Shown here: in pieces, positions 22,839 through 33,305 of the stretch | Numbering within the stretch: the first letter of the stretch is position 1 | Layout: every line of letters starts with the position of its first letter | Source of the DNA: Acetobacter papayae JCM 25143 | GTDB lineage: Bacteria > Pseudomonadota > Alphaproteobacteria > Acetobacterales > Acetobacteraceae | DNA length: 64,000 nt | Assembly: GCF_000613285.1 (NCBI RefSeq) | Contig: NZ_BAIN01000008.1 | Coordinates: forward strand, 1-64,000 | Direction: 5' to 3' | Made by a program: the position numbers and the translations under genes | The notes under the pieces: model-generated | The model's input: only the letters and a program-made list of their open reading frames with translations | What the model was told of the DNA's origin: nothing | Database searches by the model: none

Positions 22839-23300
22839 CGACATACAGGTTTCGGGTCAGACCGAACCTCAGCATGAGGAGCATATCCGCAAGGATGTGC
22901 TTGAGGATAACGATGCCGCGGGTGAACCGAAGGCACGGGTGGAAAGCTGGCACCCGGAAGGTGAGGCGACCGAGAGTGCTGTCGCCCAGCATTCGGGAGC
23001 AGTTTCCGAAGATGCCGTGATCGAGCCATAGCCAAGGTGCATGACCCGGAAATTCCGGTGAACATTTATGAGCTTGGTCTGATTTACGCAATCGACCTGT
23101 ATGATGACGGTCGCGTGCACGTGGATATGACCCTGACGGCTCCCAATTGCCCCAGCGCGCAGGAACTGCCCGCTCAGGTAAAGGAAGAAGTCGAGCGGGT
23201 GCCGGGTGTTACCTCGGCCGATGTGGATGTCGTTTGGGATCCGCCATGGGATATGTCGCGCATGAGCGACGAGGCCCGGCTGGCCCTGAACATGTTCTGA
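22825..23300 (+). CDS. sufT: SUF maturation factor SufT, DUF59/MIP18 family (frameshift near 23024)
   Basis: ATG at 22825 opens an acidic, low-complexity N-terminal region of about 65 residues (MSVSDDIQVSGQTEPQ, then AVAQHSG). It leads into the DUF59 domain AKVHDPEIPVNIYELGLIY with DMTLTAPNCPSAQELP and VVWDPPWDMSRMSDEA. An in-frame stop interrupts it near 23024, because GAGCCATAG should read GAGGCCATAG; one G restores a 158-residue protein. DUF59 proteins help mature Fe-S proteins. The extension is longer than in minimal family members. Position inside the suf operon supports the role. Confidence 0.88.
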
Positions 23301-23326
23301 ACACCAAAGAAGTGAGGGAGGGAAAA

Positions 23327-23695
23327 ATGGCCCAAGTTTCCAGCACAAAGCCTGCGGTACGGAGCCTGCCGCCCCTGATCAGCCTGACAGATGCCGCAGC
23401 AACCCGGTTGCAGCATCTGTATGCTACGGCGCATGAGGGGCAGTTGCTGCGCGTTTCGGTCTCTACACGCGGCTGCTCTGGTCAGGCTTATGACATGAGC
23501 TTTGTCAGCCAGCCCGGTGATGGTGATGAAGTGGTGAACAGCCATGACGTGACCGTTCTGGTGGACCGGAAGGCAACACTGTTCCTGATCGGCTCACAGA
23601 TGGATTATCGCGAGGGCGATCTCGAATCCGGGTTTGTTTTCAGTAACCCTAACGAGAAGGGCCGCTGCGGCTGCGGCGAGAGCTTTCACGTCTGA
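23327..23695 (+). CDS. sufA: A-type Fe-S carrier (SufA/HesB family)
   Basis: The 122-residue protein is an A-type carrier that delivers clusters to apoproteins. The three Cys are present: one in STRGCSGQAYDMSF and two in the C-terminal GRCGCGESFHV. The ISLTDAAATRLQHL start of the domain and LIGSQMDYREGDLESGFVFSNPN are typical. ATG at 23327 follows GGGAGGGAAAA. It is the last gene of the suf operon; its 3' end overlaps the convergent methyltransferase gene by 47 bases. Confidence 0.93.
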   Translation: MAQVSSTKPAVRSLPPLISLTDAAATRLQHLYATAHEGQLLRVSVSTRGCSGQAYDMSFVSQPGDGDEVVNSHDVTVLVDRKATLFLIGSQMDYREGDLESGFVFSNPNEKGRCGCGESFHV

Positions 23696-24977
23696 AATCG
23701 CACACGGTTTCCGTCTCGGCTGACCACAGGAACTGGTCAATCACTGAGACGGAATGCAGCCGGTAGCCTGCTTTAGCCAGAAGTGCTGTGTCCTTGGAGA
23801 GGGCTGCCGGGTTACAACTGACATAAACAACCTGCGCAGGCAGACCCCGGACAATCTGATCCATCTGGTTTTTGGCTCCGGCATGGGGTGGGTCCAGCAC
23901 AACAGCCGTAGCCTGCGCCAGTTCCTTGGCCATGACCGGCTGACGGTTCAGATCTCTATGGTGCGCGGTAATGCGCGCCTTGCCCATGGCGGCTTTCAGC
24001 GCACTCCATGCCGGACCGAAGCCTTCATAGGCGCTTACCTGACACCGTTGCGCCAGCGCGAAGGTGAGGGTGCCGCACCCGGCATACAGTTCCACCACGT
24101 TTGCACGGCGAATCATTTTTTCTGGCAGAGTCGCCATAACCGCGTTTTGAATGGCCTGCTCGCTGGCAGCGCTTGCCTGCAGGAACCCGCCCGGAGGGGG
24201 GGAGACACTATGGCCTGCAATGGTCTGGGTTACGGGCGCGCGTTGTGTCGCGGTTTCCGTAGCTTCCGGGTTTGAGGCTGAAGCCCAGCTTATGCGTGGA
24301 ATGGCACATTCTTCGGCCATTTGCGCCAGACGGATACGGTCAGCCGCAGTGAGCGGGGCATCGGTTATCAGCAGGATATCTGGCCCGCTATCCAGCAGAT
24401 TGATGTGCAGGCTGGCTTCGCGCCGGATCGCCTGTATGCTGTGCAGGACGTTTCTGAATGCTGGCAGCAGTGCCAGAATATGCGGGTCGAGCACCAGGCA
24501 GGTGGTCATATCCACAATGTTTTTTGTGCCCCGCCCATGCAACCCGATAAGCATGGAAGCCGCGCCGCGTTTGACAGCCAGATCCGCCCTGCGGCGGCTA
24601 TGGGGAGTAACCTGAAAGGTTGAAGCCTCCGGCACCGTCTCAAAACCTGCACTCTGCAACGCACGGGTAACGCGCTGAACCTTCCAGTCCAGCAGAGTAT
24701 CCAGCCTCACATGCTGCAGGGCGCAGCCACCACAGGATTCGGCCAGAGAGCAGGGGGGCGTCACCCGTTCGGGGGCCGCTTCAATGACAGCATCAAGCTG
24801 CCATGTGCCTTTACGGGTTTCTTCAATACGGACGGTCTCGCCCGGCAGGGTTCCGGCTACATGGGCTACCTGCCCATCAGGCAGGGAGATAGCGCCATCT
24901 CCCAAGCCTGCCAGATACAGAACCTTTGCCACTTCCTGCCGTGCAGGCGCGGTTTTATCTGCCCGAGTCTCCCCCAT
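23649..24977 (-). CDS. TRAM-domain class I RNA (uracil-5-)-methyltransferase (RlmD/RumA-like)
   Basis: The 442-residue product begins with a TRAM RNA-binding domain (VLYLAGLGDGAISLPDG). Next comes the Fe-S Cys cluster CSLAESCGGCALQH, then a SAM-binding Rossmann domain with VELYAGCGTLTFALA. The catalytic motifs are LDPPHAGAK and YVSCNPAALSKD; the latter carries the nucleophilic Cys. The family makes m5U in 23S rRNA or related RNAs; the exact target cannot be read from sequence. Its last 15 or so codons run antisense into sufA, so either the overlap is real or the natural stop is masked by an indel. It is preceded by the DEAD-box gene on the same strand. Confidence 0.9.
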   Translation of the reverse strand: MGETRADKTAPARQEVAKVLYLAGLGDGAISLPDGQVAHVAGTLPGETVRIEETRKGTWQLDAVIEAAPERVTPPCSLAESCGGCALQHVRLDTLLDWKVQRVTRALQSAGFETVPEASTFQVTPHSRRRADLAVKRGAASMLIGLHGRGTKNIVDMTTCLVLDPHILALLPAFRNVLHSIQAIRREASLHINLLDSGPDILLITDAPLTAADRIRLAQMAEECAIPRISWASASNPEATETATQRAPVTQTIAGHSVSPPPGGFLQASAASEQAIQNAVMATLPEKMIRRANVVELYAGCGTLTFALAQRCQVSAYEGFGPAWSALKAAMGKARITAHHRDLNRQPVMAKELAQATAVVLDPPHAGAKNQMDQIVRGLPAQVVYVSCNPAALSKDTALLAKAGYRLHSVSVIDQFLWSAETETVCDFRRESSRRSRSGPSR

Positions 24978-25018
24978 CGCTCCGATCTCTTCCGGTATTT
25001 GTGTCCGTGCCAGTTTAA

Positions 25019-27153
25019 TCAGGCGTCGGAGCGGGAGGGTGTCTGTGCCGTATCCGCCTCTGGTGCCGCAATACCCGGTGTGTTGGGGCGCACGGACGAG
25101 CGGCGGGGAAGCTGCATGAATGCGGGCTGAAGGTCACCAAACCCGATTGTCTCGCCGCCGGGAACGGGAGCAATTTCATCGCGCTGGTGGCGTGCCTGCT
25201 TGCCATGCGGCTTGCTGTCATGCCGGGGGCGTTCCTGCGGTTCAGGCGTGTATCCGGGGCGGATTCGGGCCGGGCATTGCGCGGGCGGTCGCGCTCTTTT
25301 TCCCTGTTCTTTTCCTTGTCCCGCGGCTTGTCCTTTTCGCGGTGCCTGTCCTTGTCTTTGTCCTTGCGACCGCGATCACGCTCGCCTGCAGGTCGCTTGC
25401 CTTCGGCCCATTCAAGCTGCGTCACGCCGTCTACGGTCATACGCGGAATGGGTTTTTTGGTCAGTTCCTCAATCGCTTCGGCCAGTGTCCGGTCATAAGG
25501 GCAGGCCAGACTATAGGCATGGCCTTCACGCCCGGCACGCCCGGTACGGCCAATGCGGTGAACATAGTCTTCAGCATGGAACGGCAGGTCGAAATTGAAC
25601 ACATGCGACAGGCCGCCGATGTCGATCCCGCGTGCGGCCACATCGGAGCAGACGAGCACTTTCAGATCACCGCTCTTGAAGCGTTCCAGTGTGGAAAACC
25701 GGACGGATTGCGGCAGATCCCCATGCAATGCGCCTGCGGAAAACCCGTGCTTGATGAGCGATTTAGTCAGAACATCCACATCGCGCTTGCGGTTGCAGAA
25801 AATGATGGCGTTCTGGAGCTTGGGGGCACGCAGCAGCAGGCGCAGGGTCCGGCGCTTGTCGTGCTCATCCACCACCAGCAGGCCGGTGGTGATGGTGGTT
25901 GCCACAGAGGAAGGCCGTGCAACCGTGATTTCCTTGGGGGAGTGCAGGAACGCATCCGCCAGCTTGCGGATGGCGGGTGCCATGGTCGCGGAAAAGAACA
26001 GGGTCTGACGCATGGGCGGCAGCAGGCCGACAATTTTTTCAATGTCGGGAATGAAGCCCATGTCCAGCATGCGGTCAGCTTCGTCAATCACCAGAATTTT
26101 GGTGTGGCTCAGCAGCAGCCCGCCTCGTGCAAACAGATCCAGCAGGCGGCCGGGCGTTGCGATCAGCACATCAACCCCACGGTTGAGCACTTCCTTTTGC
26201 TCGGCCATGCTTTCGCCGCCGATCAGCAGGGCATGGTTGAGCTTGAGGTGCTTGCCGTAATTGACGAAATTTTCCGCCACCTGAAGAGCAAGCTCGCGTG
26301 TGGGTTCCAGAATCAACGAGCGGGGCATACGGGCCCGCGCACGGGAATCGCTCAGGATTTCGAGCATAGGCAGCGTGAAGGAGGCTGTCTTGCCGGTGCC
26401 TGTCTGGGCCACACCAAGGACATCGCGCGCCATCAGCACGGCAGGAATGGCTTGCGCCTGAATGGGCGTGGGGTGCACGTATCCCATTTCGGTTACGGCA
26501 CGCAGAAGTGGTTCTGAAAGCCCCAGATCTGCAAAGGTAATTTTTTCCTCACCTGCGGCGGGAGCAGGAGAGGGCGCTACTGGGTTTTCAGGTTCCGGCG
26601 CGCTGGCCTCGGTTGCAGCTGGAGCCTGAGTGGACTCGGGCAGAAGCTCAACTGCGACAGGAGCGCTTTCTTCGGTCTTTTTAGCCCGTGTGGTTTTTTT
26701 GCGCGGGGTGCTGGTGGTGGTTTTGCCTGCGGTGGCAGTGCTACGGGTGGCGCGCTTCGCTTTGGGGGCAGGCGGTGCAGCCGGTTCTTCCTGAACCGTT
26801 TCCGTCAGCTCTGCGGGGTTTTCAGCCGTGGCCGTGCTCTGGGCAGCACTGACCTTGCGGCGGCGCGGCGCGGCTTTGGGTGTCGTTTTGCCAGCGGTTT
26901 TCGGGCTGGCGTCATCGGTAACAGGAACTGACAGTTCAGGCACAGCTGTATCCGCTTTGGCGGGTGCTACAGCTTTCGCACGGGTTTTTGCCCTAGTCGA
27001 AGGCGCGGCTTTTGCGGGCTTCGCTTCCTTGGCGGCTGCCACCGGGGGCGGTGCGTCAGCTGTTTCCACCACGGCAGGCGCGTCCGTGGAGGCAGCCTTC
27101 CGGCTCCGGGAAGGGGATGTCTTGCGGGTGCGTGCGGGCGTTTTAGCTGTCAA
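25019..27153 (-). CDS. DEAD-box RNA helicase with long low-complexity tails (frameshift near 25247)
   Basis: The catalytic core (about residues 205-575) has the Q motif ITFADLGLSEPLLRAV, motif I AQTGTGKT, PTRELA, TPGR, DEAD (VIDEADRMLD), SAT, RGIDI and HRIGRTGRAGR. It is RhlE-like. The N-terminal 200 residues are Ala/Lys/Pro/Thr-rich and basic with repeated TPRKK/TRAKK patches. After the core comes a Lys/Asp/Arg/Glu-rich stretch (KDKDKDRHREKDKPRD). The assembled C-terminus drifts to unrelated sequence after RPESAPDT. One added base near 25247 restores PEPQERPRH, then FGDLQPAFMQLPRRS, with stop at 25019-25021 and about 711 residues. Such helicases act in ribosome assembly and RNA decay; the tails probably bind RNA. 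Confidence 0.9.
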
Positions 27154-27283
27154 TATGCTCTCGGAACAAAGGTCGGTCGGTTTTACCCCTGACTGAGCGG
27201 GCCTGCCGTATGGTTTGCCGTCGCCAGATCAATAGGGCAGCCGAGCCGGTTTCGCAGCCTGTCAGGTGCTAGCCCGGATAAAG

Positions 27284-27330
27284 GTCTTTCCGCCCGAAAT
27301 CAAGTTTTTGGGCGGAAAGACAGATTTTTT
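27284..27330. terminator. Bidirectional intrinsic terminator downstream of the small membrane-protein gene
   Basis: GTCTTTCCGCCC (27284-27295) and GGGCGGAAAGAC (27310-27321) form a perfect 12-bp stem with a 14-base loop. On the + strand it is followed by AGATTTTTTT. On the - strand it lies just beyond the stop of the gene at 27331-27785. The rest of 27154-27330 is the upstream region of the helicase gene. Confidence 0.8.
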
Positions 27331-27785
27331 TCACATAAAGGGATGGCCGAGGCAGGCAGACAGGATCGCCAGAAAACCCAGTGCCATGATTGCGAGCATT
27401 TGCGTGCGGATCGAGTCGAAGGCACTGGCCTGCGGGCGGATGGCGCGGCGCACTTTCTGATAGGGGCCGAAATAAAGGCGGGCGAACAGCCCAGCCATGA
27501 TCAGACCAAAGACCTGCATGGCGTTGACCGTCCATGGCACGTTGGCAAAGCCGCCTTCATGCAGGATTAGCAGCCAGCCCGAAACCAGAGTTGTCGGAAT
27601 GGCGTGCGTCAGCCCTTTGAAAAAACGCGCGAGCGTTTGCAGCATGATGGAGTTGCGCTGTGTGGCATCCAGCAGGCCGAGGCTCGGGCGCAGAATCGTG
27701 GTGGCATAAAAGGTGCCGCCGACCCACAGCGCAATGCTGATGATATGAAGCGTGAGCACCAGGCTCCAGAGGGGGAATGAGGCAT
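27331..27785 (-). CDS. CopD-like small integral membrane protein (frameshift near 27773)
   Basis: The 151-residue product has four predicted membrane helices: LTLHIISIALWVGGTFYATTI, a second around PTTLVSGWLLIL, a third in MQVFGLIMAGLFARLYFG and a C-terminal MLAIMALGFLAILSA. The His and GG of the first helix and conserved Arg residues resemble CopD/YeaQ-type or DUF2269-like membrane proteins; I cannot fix the family. ATG at 27785 with one added C in the C5 run gives MPHSPLWSLVLTLH. Without repair, translation could start at the GTG at 27759 with a shortened first helix. It is monocistronic, divergent from nnrD. Function unknown. Confidence 0.65.
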
Positions 27786-27969
27786 GAGGACTCCGCGAGA
27801 ACGTGGCTGGCAGAAAGGCCGGGGGCGAGGGTGATGCCGCAGGGTGAACAAGCCGCTATTTGGGGGCATCACGCCGCTGTATCGGGCCTGATTTGCCAAG
27901 CCATGCGCCCGGGTGCAAGGGGTATGTTCCATTGCGGGCCCGATGCCCGGTTTGTGAGGGAGGTCTGCC

Positions 27970-29425
27970 ATGCTGTCTTTTCCCCTGCGTGAACTGGGTG
28001 TTTACACGCCGGCTGAAATGGGTGCGGTGGATAGGCTGGCGCAGCAGCATGTGCCTGTTGTGACCCTTATGGAGAATGCAGGGCGCGCCGTGCTCGCGCC
28101 ATGCGTGTGGTTATGCGACCCGCGCGTGTGCTGGTGCTGTGTGGGCCGGGCAATAATGGGGGGGATGGATATGCCGCCGCCCGTTATTTGCTTGAAGCGG
28201 GCTGGCCTGTGGCCGTGGCAGCCCTGACAGAGCCCAAGGCAGGGAGCGCTGCCGCCGATGTGGCAGGGCGCTTTACAGGGCCGCGGGTGCCATTTGTGGC
28301 GGAGGAAGCCGCCCGGGTGGATGTGGTGGTCGATGCGGTGTTCGGCGCGGGGCTTGCGCGTGACGTTGCCCCAGCGGTGGCTGATGTGCTGCGGGCCGCA
28401 GGGCGCGTTGTGGCCGTGGATGTGCCATCGGGAGTGGATGGCGGCACCGGGCAGGTGCGCGGCTATGCACCATCGGCTGAGCTCACGGTTACCTTCTGTC
28501 GTTATAAGCCTGCGCATCTGCTCTACCGGTGCGGGAGAAAATGGGGCGCATTGTGCTTGCGGATATCGGCATGCCGCCGGAGGCGCTGGAAGCCCAGCCC
28601 CCGCAGGCATGGCTGAATGCGCCGGGGTTGTGGCGTGTGCCCGAACTCACGCCTGAGAGCCATAAATATACACGTGGCGTTGTCAGTCTCTGCGCGGGTG
28701 AAACCATGCCGGGAGCGGCTCGGCTCTGCGCTTCGGGCGCGCGGGCCGCAGGTGCGGGGCTGGTGCGTCTGGGCAGCGGGGGAGAATGCTGCAGCTTTCC
28801 GGCTGGGGGAGCCGGGCTTGATTGTGGATGGCGCGCCGTTGGCGGTGCTGTTGGGCGATGCGCGGCGGCATGTCTGGGTTTGTGGGCCAGGGCTGACGGA
28901 GGCGGAAGTGGGTCTTACGCTGCCGCAACTTGTCGAGGCCGGACGGTGTGTGCTGGCGGATGCCGGTGCCTGAGTGCCGCCGCCGGGCGACCGGATGCGC
29001 TCAGGGGTGTTGCAGTCATAACGCCCCATGCTGGAGAGTTCGCGCGTGTTTTTGGTGCGATAGGGGATGATCCGCCCGCACGGGTGCGGCAGGCCGCACG
29101 GCAGACCGGGGCGGTTGTGGTGCTCAAGGGCGCCTCGACCCTGATTGCCGCACCCGATGGGCGGCTGGCTATTAATGTGCATGCAACGCCTGCTCTGGGT
29201 ACGGCGGGTTCGGGCGATACCCTTTCCGGGGTAATTGCCGCCATGCTGGCGGCGGGTATGCCTGCATGGGAGGCGGCCTGCGCCGGAGTCTGGCTGCATG
29301 GAGAGGCCGGGCTGCGTGCCGGACCGTGGCCTGTGGTGGAGGCGTTAGATCGGCATCTTGGGGCTGCCCGGGGGGAAGCGGAGCGGCGTCAGGGATTGTC
29401 TGCGCGTGAACAGGGTGTGATATAA
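27970..29425 (+). CDS. nnrD: Bifunctional NAD(P)HX epimerase / ADP-dependent NAD(P)HX dehydratase (four frameshifts)
   Basis: This enzyme repairs hydrated NAD(P)H. The N-terminal YjeF epimerase domain has VTLMENAGRA, LCGPGNNGGDGYAAARYL, DAVFGAGLAR and VDVPSGVDGGTG. The C-terminal YjeF/ribokinase-like dehydratase domain has ESHKYTRGVV, AGAGLVRL, ITPHAGEFARVFG, VLKGASTLIA and TAGSGDTLSGVIAAML. As assembled it is split by missing bases near 28097, 28526 and 28970 and one extra G near 28772. With these corrected the protein is 485 residues, the usual fused length, and all motifs are present. ATG at 27970 begins MLSFPLREL. It is the most damaged gene of the window and the only one with an insertion. 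Confidence 0.9.
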
Positions 29426-29515
29426 GGGATTATTGGTCGCGTTGGGTGGCGGCGCTCTCTTGCCGTCTGGTCCGCTTTGGGCTAAACGCACGCATCTTGC
29501 GACGGCGAGTAATGC

Positions 29516-29600
<85 letters not shown>

Positions 29601-29694
29601 CATGGTTTCTTACTCCCGTCCCGTTCCGTGGTAGCCCATGGCTGATGCTGCGGGATGTCCGAAGTCTATATGTACCAAGAGGAAGGCCTGGCCG

Positions 29695-31028
29695 ATGCAG
29701 GTAACCGAGACCCTTTCCGAAGGCTGAAGCGTGGTTTCACCGTGACAGTTCCGGCTGCAGAACTTGAAGGCAAGCGCGATGCGCGCCTCAAGGAAGTGGC
29801 CGCTAACCTGAACCTGCCGGGTTTCCGTCCGGGCAAGGTGCCTGTGTCTCTGGCGCGCCAGCGTTATGGTGCTGCCGTGTGGGGCGAAGTGATCGAACAG
29901 GCCGTGTCCGATTCCATCCGCGCTGTTTTTGACGAGCGTGGCCTGCGCCCCGCCGGTCAGCCGCAGGTTGATCTGGTCTCCGGTCAGGAAGACGACGGCA
30001 AGGATCTGGAATTCAAGGTCGAGAGCGAAATCCTGCCCGAAATCGCAGTGCCTGACCTTTCCGGTCTGGCCCTGACGCGCCTCAAGGCGACTGTCAGCGA
30101 TGAAGCAGTGGACAAGGCTCTGGCCGATATTGCCCAGCGCGGCCGCAACTTCGAAGTGATCGAAGAAGTCCGCCCTGCCGCCAAGGGTGACGTTGTCGCC
30201 ATTGACTTCGTTGGTAAGCGCGACGGCGTGCCGTTTGACGGTGGCACGGCTGAAGATGTGAACGTCGAAATCGGTGGTGAAGGTTTCATTCCCGGTTTTG
30301 CCGAGCAGATCGAAGGCATGAAGCCCGGTGAAGAAAAGATCATCACCGTGACGTTCCCGGCCGATTACGGCGCGGCTGAACTGGCTGGTCAGGAAGCGAC
30401 CTTCGACATCAAGGCGAAGCAGCTCAAAAAGGCCGTTGATGCCGAAATCAACGATGATCTGGCTAAGTCGATCGGTTTTGAAACCCTCGATCAGCTCAAA
30501 GACCTGATCCGCAAGCAGATCAGCGGCGAGTATGACCAGCTTACGCGCCTGCGCATCAAGCGCGACCTGCTGGACGCACTGGCTGGCAAGGCCGACTTCG
30601 AAGCGCCCGCCGGTATGGTGGAAAGCGAGTTCCAGCAGATCTGGACGCGCGTTGAATCTGACCGCAATGCCGGTCAGCTCGACGACGAAGACAAGGAAAA
30701 AGACGAAGACACCCTGCGTGCGGACTATCGCAAGATTGCCGAACGCCGCGTGAAGCTTGGTCTGCTGCTGGCTGAAATCGGTCGCAAGAACGGTATCACC
30801 GTTAGCTCGGAAGAGCTGGGTCGTGCCGTGCGGGCTGAAGCCATGCGCTACCAGGGTCAGGAACAGCAGGTTTTCGAGTTCTTCCAGAAGAACCCGCAGG
30901 CCGCTGAAGGCCTGCGTGGGCCGATCTTCGAAAACAAGGTGGTCGACTACCTGATCGAACTCGCCACGGTGACGGATAAAGAAGTCACCCCGGACGAGCT
31001 TTCTGATATTCCGGCAGCGGATATCTGA
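29695..31028 (+). CDS. tig: Trigger factor (ribosome-associated chaperone; frameshift near 29723)
   Basis: Trigger factor binds the ribosomal exit tunnel and shields nascent chains. ATG at 29695 gives MQVTETLSEG; an indel then hits (GAAGGCTGAAG for GAAGGCCTGAAG). One C restores GLKRGFTVTVPAAELEGKRD, the conserved start of the ribosome-binding domain, and a 444-residue protein. The ribosome-docking loop is visible as NLPGFRPGKVP. A PPIase (FKBP) domain lies around residues 155-240 (KGDVVAIDFVGKRDG, IPGFAEQIEGM), followed by the helical chaperone arms. It is followed by a strong terminator and then clpP, the standard bacterial order. Confidence 0.95.
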
Positions 31029-31039
31029 GAAAACGGCTC

Positions 31040-31076
31040 TGTCCCGCCAGTGTGAACTGGCGGGACATTCTTTTTG
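31040..31076 (+). terminator. Intrinsic terminator after tig
   Basis: TGTCCCGCCAG-type sequence near 31040-31050 pairs with CTGGCGGGACA (31057-31067) around a six-base loop, then TTCTTTTTG. It is 12 bases after the tig stop, so clpP needs its own promoter in 31077-31200. I saw a CTTGAA element near 31124 there, but no convincing -10 partner. Confidence 0.9.
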
Positions 31077-31200
31077 AGCCTGTTTTTCTTTTCCGGGGTG
31101 GCATCTTGCCACTTTATCTCTATCTTGAAGGAATGAGCCTGTAACTGGTCGTCTCCAAAGGAGGCGGTGGGTAAGGGACGTTTCAGTTTTTTATACGGGA

Positions 31201-31863
31201 ATGAGTGGCATGAGGGATCGTGATCCCGTTGAGATTTTCAGCAACGCACTGGTTCCGATGGTGGTCGAGCAGACCTCCAGGGGCGAGCGGGCTTTCGATA
31301 TCTATTCCCGTCTGCTGCAGGAACGCATCATCTTTTTGACCGGTCCGGTTTACGATCAGGTGTCATCGCTGATTTCAGCGCAGCTCCTGTATCTGGAAAG
31401 CGTTAACCCGACCAAGGAAATCTCTTTCTATATCAATAGCCCCGGTGGGGTGGTGTCAGCCGGTCTGGCTATTTACGACACCATGCAGTACATCCGCAGC
31501 CCCGTTAGCACCGTGTGTATCGGTCAGGCGGCTTCCATGGGCTCGCTCCTGCTGGCTGGTGGTGAGAAAGGGCGGCGTTTTGCTCTGCCCAATGCGCGTG
31601 TCATGGTGCACCAGCCTTCAGGTGGGGCGCAGGGACAGGCCAGCGATATTGAAATTCAGGCCCGCGAGATCCTTATCATCCGCCAGCGCCTGAACGAGAT
31701 CTATCGTGAGCATACTGGCCGGACGCTTGAGGAAATCGAGCAGAAGCTTGAGCGCGACACCTATATGTCAGCAGAAGAAGCGCAGTCTTTCGGGATTGTT
31801 GATGAAGTCATCACCCGCCATAGTGCAACACAGGCGGACAAGAAGGATAAAGATCATCCCTGA
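31201..31863 (+). CDS. clpP: ATP-dependent Clp protease proteolytic subunit
   Basis: ClpP forms the tetradecameric serine-protease barrel that works with ClpX or ClpA. The 220-residue product has the catalytic Ser in [10 protein letters not shown], the His in VMVHQPSGG and the Asp in the [10 protein letters not shown] region. [19 protein letters not shown] and the hydrophobic ClpX-docking region are intact. ATG at 31201 or 31210 could initiate. No frameshift. clpX follows after 120 bases. Confidence 0.97.
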   Translation: MSGMRDRDPVEIFSNALVPMVVEQTSRGERAFDIYSRLLQERIIFLTGPVYDQVSSLISAQLLYLESVNPTKEISFYINSPGGVVSAGLAIYDTMQYIRSPVSTVCIGQAASMGSLLLAGGEKGRRFALPNARVMVHQPSGGAQGQASDIEIQAREILIIRQRLNEIYREHTGRTLEEIEQKLERDTYMSAEEAQSFGIVDEVITRHSATQADKKDKDHP

Positions 31864-31983
31864 TCTGGTATACTTTGAACTTCCTGTTACATTAAGGGAG
31901 TGTTCCGCTGACTTTTGGGCGGAAAAAGACCGGAACGCGGTTCCCGGTAATGTGGAACCCTGGATGATCGAGGGAGGAGACCG

Positions 31984-33249
31984 ATGAACGCGAAGTCCGG
32001 TGATTCCAAAAACACGCTGTATTGCTCGTTCTGCGGCAAATCGCAGCACGAGGTGCGGAAGCTGATTGCCGGCCCGACCGTGTTCATCTGTGATGAATGC
32101 GTGGAACTCTGCATGGATATCATCCGTGAAGAGAACAAGACATCCTTGGTCAAATCGCGCGAGGGCGTGCCCACACCGCGCGAAATCTGCAAGGTGCTGG
32201 ATGATTATGTCATCGGGCAGATGCAGGCCAAGAAGGTTCTGTCCGTTGCAGTGCATAACCACTACAAGCGTCTGACACAGGTGGCCAAGGCTGGCGAAGT
32301 TGAAATTGCCAAGTCCAACATCCTTCTGGTCGGCCCGACGGGTTCGGGCAAGACGCTGCTGGCCCAGACACTGGCGCGTATCCTTGATGTGCCCTTTACC
32401 ATGGCCGATGCTACCACCCTGACCGAAGCCGGTTATGTGGGTGAGGATGTTGAAAACATCATCCTCAAACTGCTGCAGGCTTCTGACTACAATGTGGAGC
32501 GGGCGCAGCGTGGTATTGTCTATATCGACGAAATCGACAAGATTTCGAAGAAATCGGACAATCCCTCCATTACCCGCGATGTCAGTGGTGAAGGTGTGCA
32601 GCAGGCGCTGCTCAAACTGATGGAAGGCACGGTTGCATCTGTGCCGCCGCAGGGTGGGCGCAAGCATCCGCAGCAGGAATTCCTGCAGGTGGATACCACC
32701 AACATGCTGTTTATCTGCGGTGGGGCGTTTGCGGGGCTGGACAAAATCATTTCCGCGCGTGGTAAGGGCACCAGCATCGGCTTCGGGGCGGATGTCCGCT
32801 CACCCGATGAGCGTCGTACAGGTGAAATCCTGCATGATGTGGAACCTGAAGATCTGATGAAATTCGGGCTTATCCCTGAATTTATCGGGCGTCTGCCGGT
32901 TCTTGCAACGCTGGGCGATCTGGACGAAGCGGCTCTGATCAAGATCCTGACCGAGCCCAAAAATGCTCTGGTCAAGCAGTATCAGCGTCTGTTCCAGATG
33001 GAAGACGTACAACTGACCTTTACGGATGATGCACTCAAGGCCATTGCCGACCGTGCAATCGTGCGTAAGACCGGTGCGCGTGGGCTGCGTTCCATTATGG
33101 AAAGCATTCTCATGTCCACCATGTTCGACCTGCCGGGTCTGGACAATGTGGAAGAGGTGGTCGTCAACCGCGAGGTGGCGGACGCCAAAACCAGCCCTGT
33201 CTATGTTTATGGACAGAAAAAAGAACTGCCAACGGAGCAGTCGGCCTGA
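31984..33249 (+). CDS. clpX: ATP-dependent Clp protease ATP-binding subunit ClpX
   Basis: ClpX is the hexameric AAA+ unfoldase that feeds ClpP. The 421-residue product opens with a zinc-binding domain ([11 protein letters not shown], then [10 protein letters not shown]). It has Walker [12 protein letters not shown], Walker [10 protein letters not shown], sensor/pore residues around GYVGEDVEN and the family's [12 protein letters not shown] and [13 protein letters not shown] at 31984 follows GAGGGAGGAGACCG, a very strong ribosome binding site. Intact frame. Confidence 0.98.
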   Translation: MNAKSGDSKNTLYCSFCGKSQHEVRKLIAGPTVFICDECVELCMDIIREENKTSLVKSREGVPTPREICKVLDDYVIGQMQAKKVLSVAVHNHYKRLTQVAKAGEVEIAKSNILLVGPTGSGKTLLAQTLARILDVPFTMADATTLTEAGYVGEDVENIILKLLQASDYNVERAQRGIVYIDEIDKISKKSDNPSITRDVSGEGVQQALLKLMEGTVASVPPQGGRKHPQQEFLQVDTTNMLFICGGAFAGLDKIISARGKGTSIGFGADVRSPDERRTGEILHDVEPEDLMKFGLIPEFIGRLPVLATLGDLDEAALIKILTEPKNALVKQYQRLFQMEDVQLTFTDDALKAIADRAIVRKTGARGLRSIMESILMSTMFDLPGLDNVEEVVVNREVADAKTSPVYVYGQKKELPTEQSA

Positions 33250-33266
33250 AAAGGTCACGGTCCGGT

Positions 33267-33305
33267 AACCGTGCCAGACATCTGAGCTGGCACGGTTTTC
33301 TTCTG
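33267..33305 (+). terminator. Intrinsic terminator after clpX
   Basis: AACCGTGCCAG (33267-33277) pairs perfectly with CTGGCACGGTT (33287-33297) around a nine-base loop, followed by TTCTTC. It separates clpX from lon. Confidence 0.85.

Noticed and set aside
29610-31112. A 500-codon open frame antisense to tig
   Set aside because: Same mirror effect of strong codon bias; no motifs, no ribosome binding site, and it also covers the tig terminator.
31105-31160. A heat-shock (RpoH) promoter for clpP based on a CTTGAA element near 31124
   Set aside because: No convincing -10 element at the right distance.
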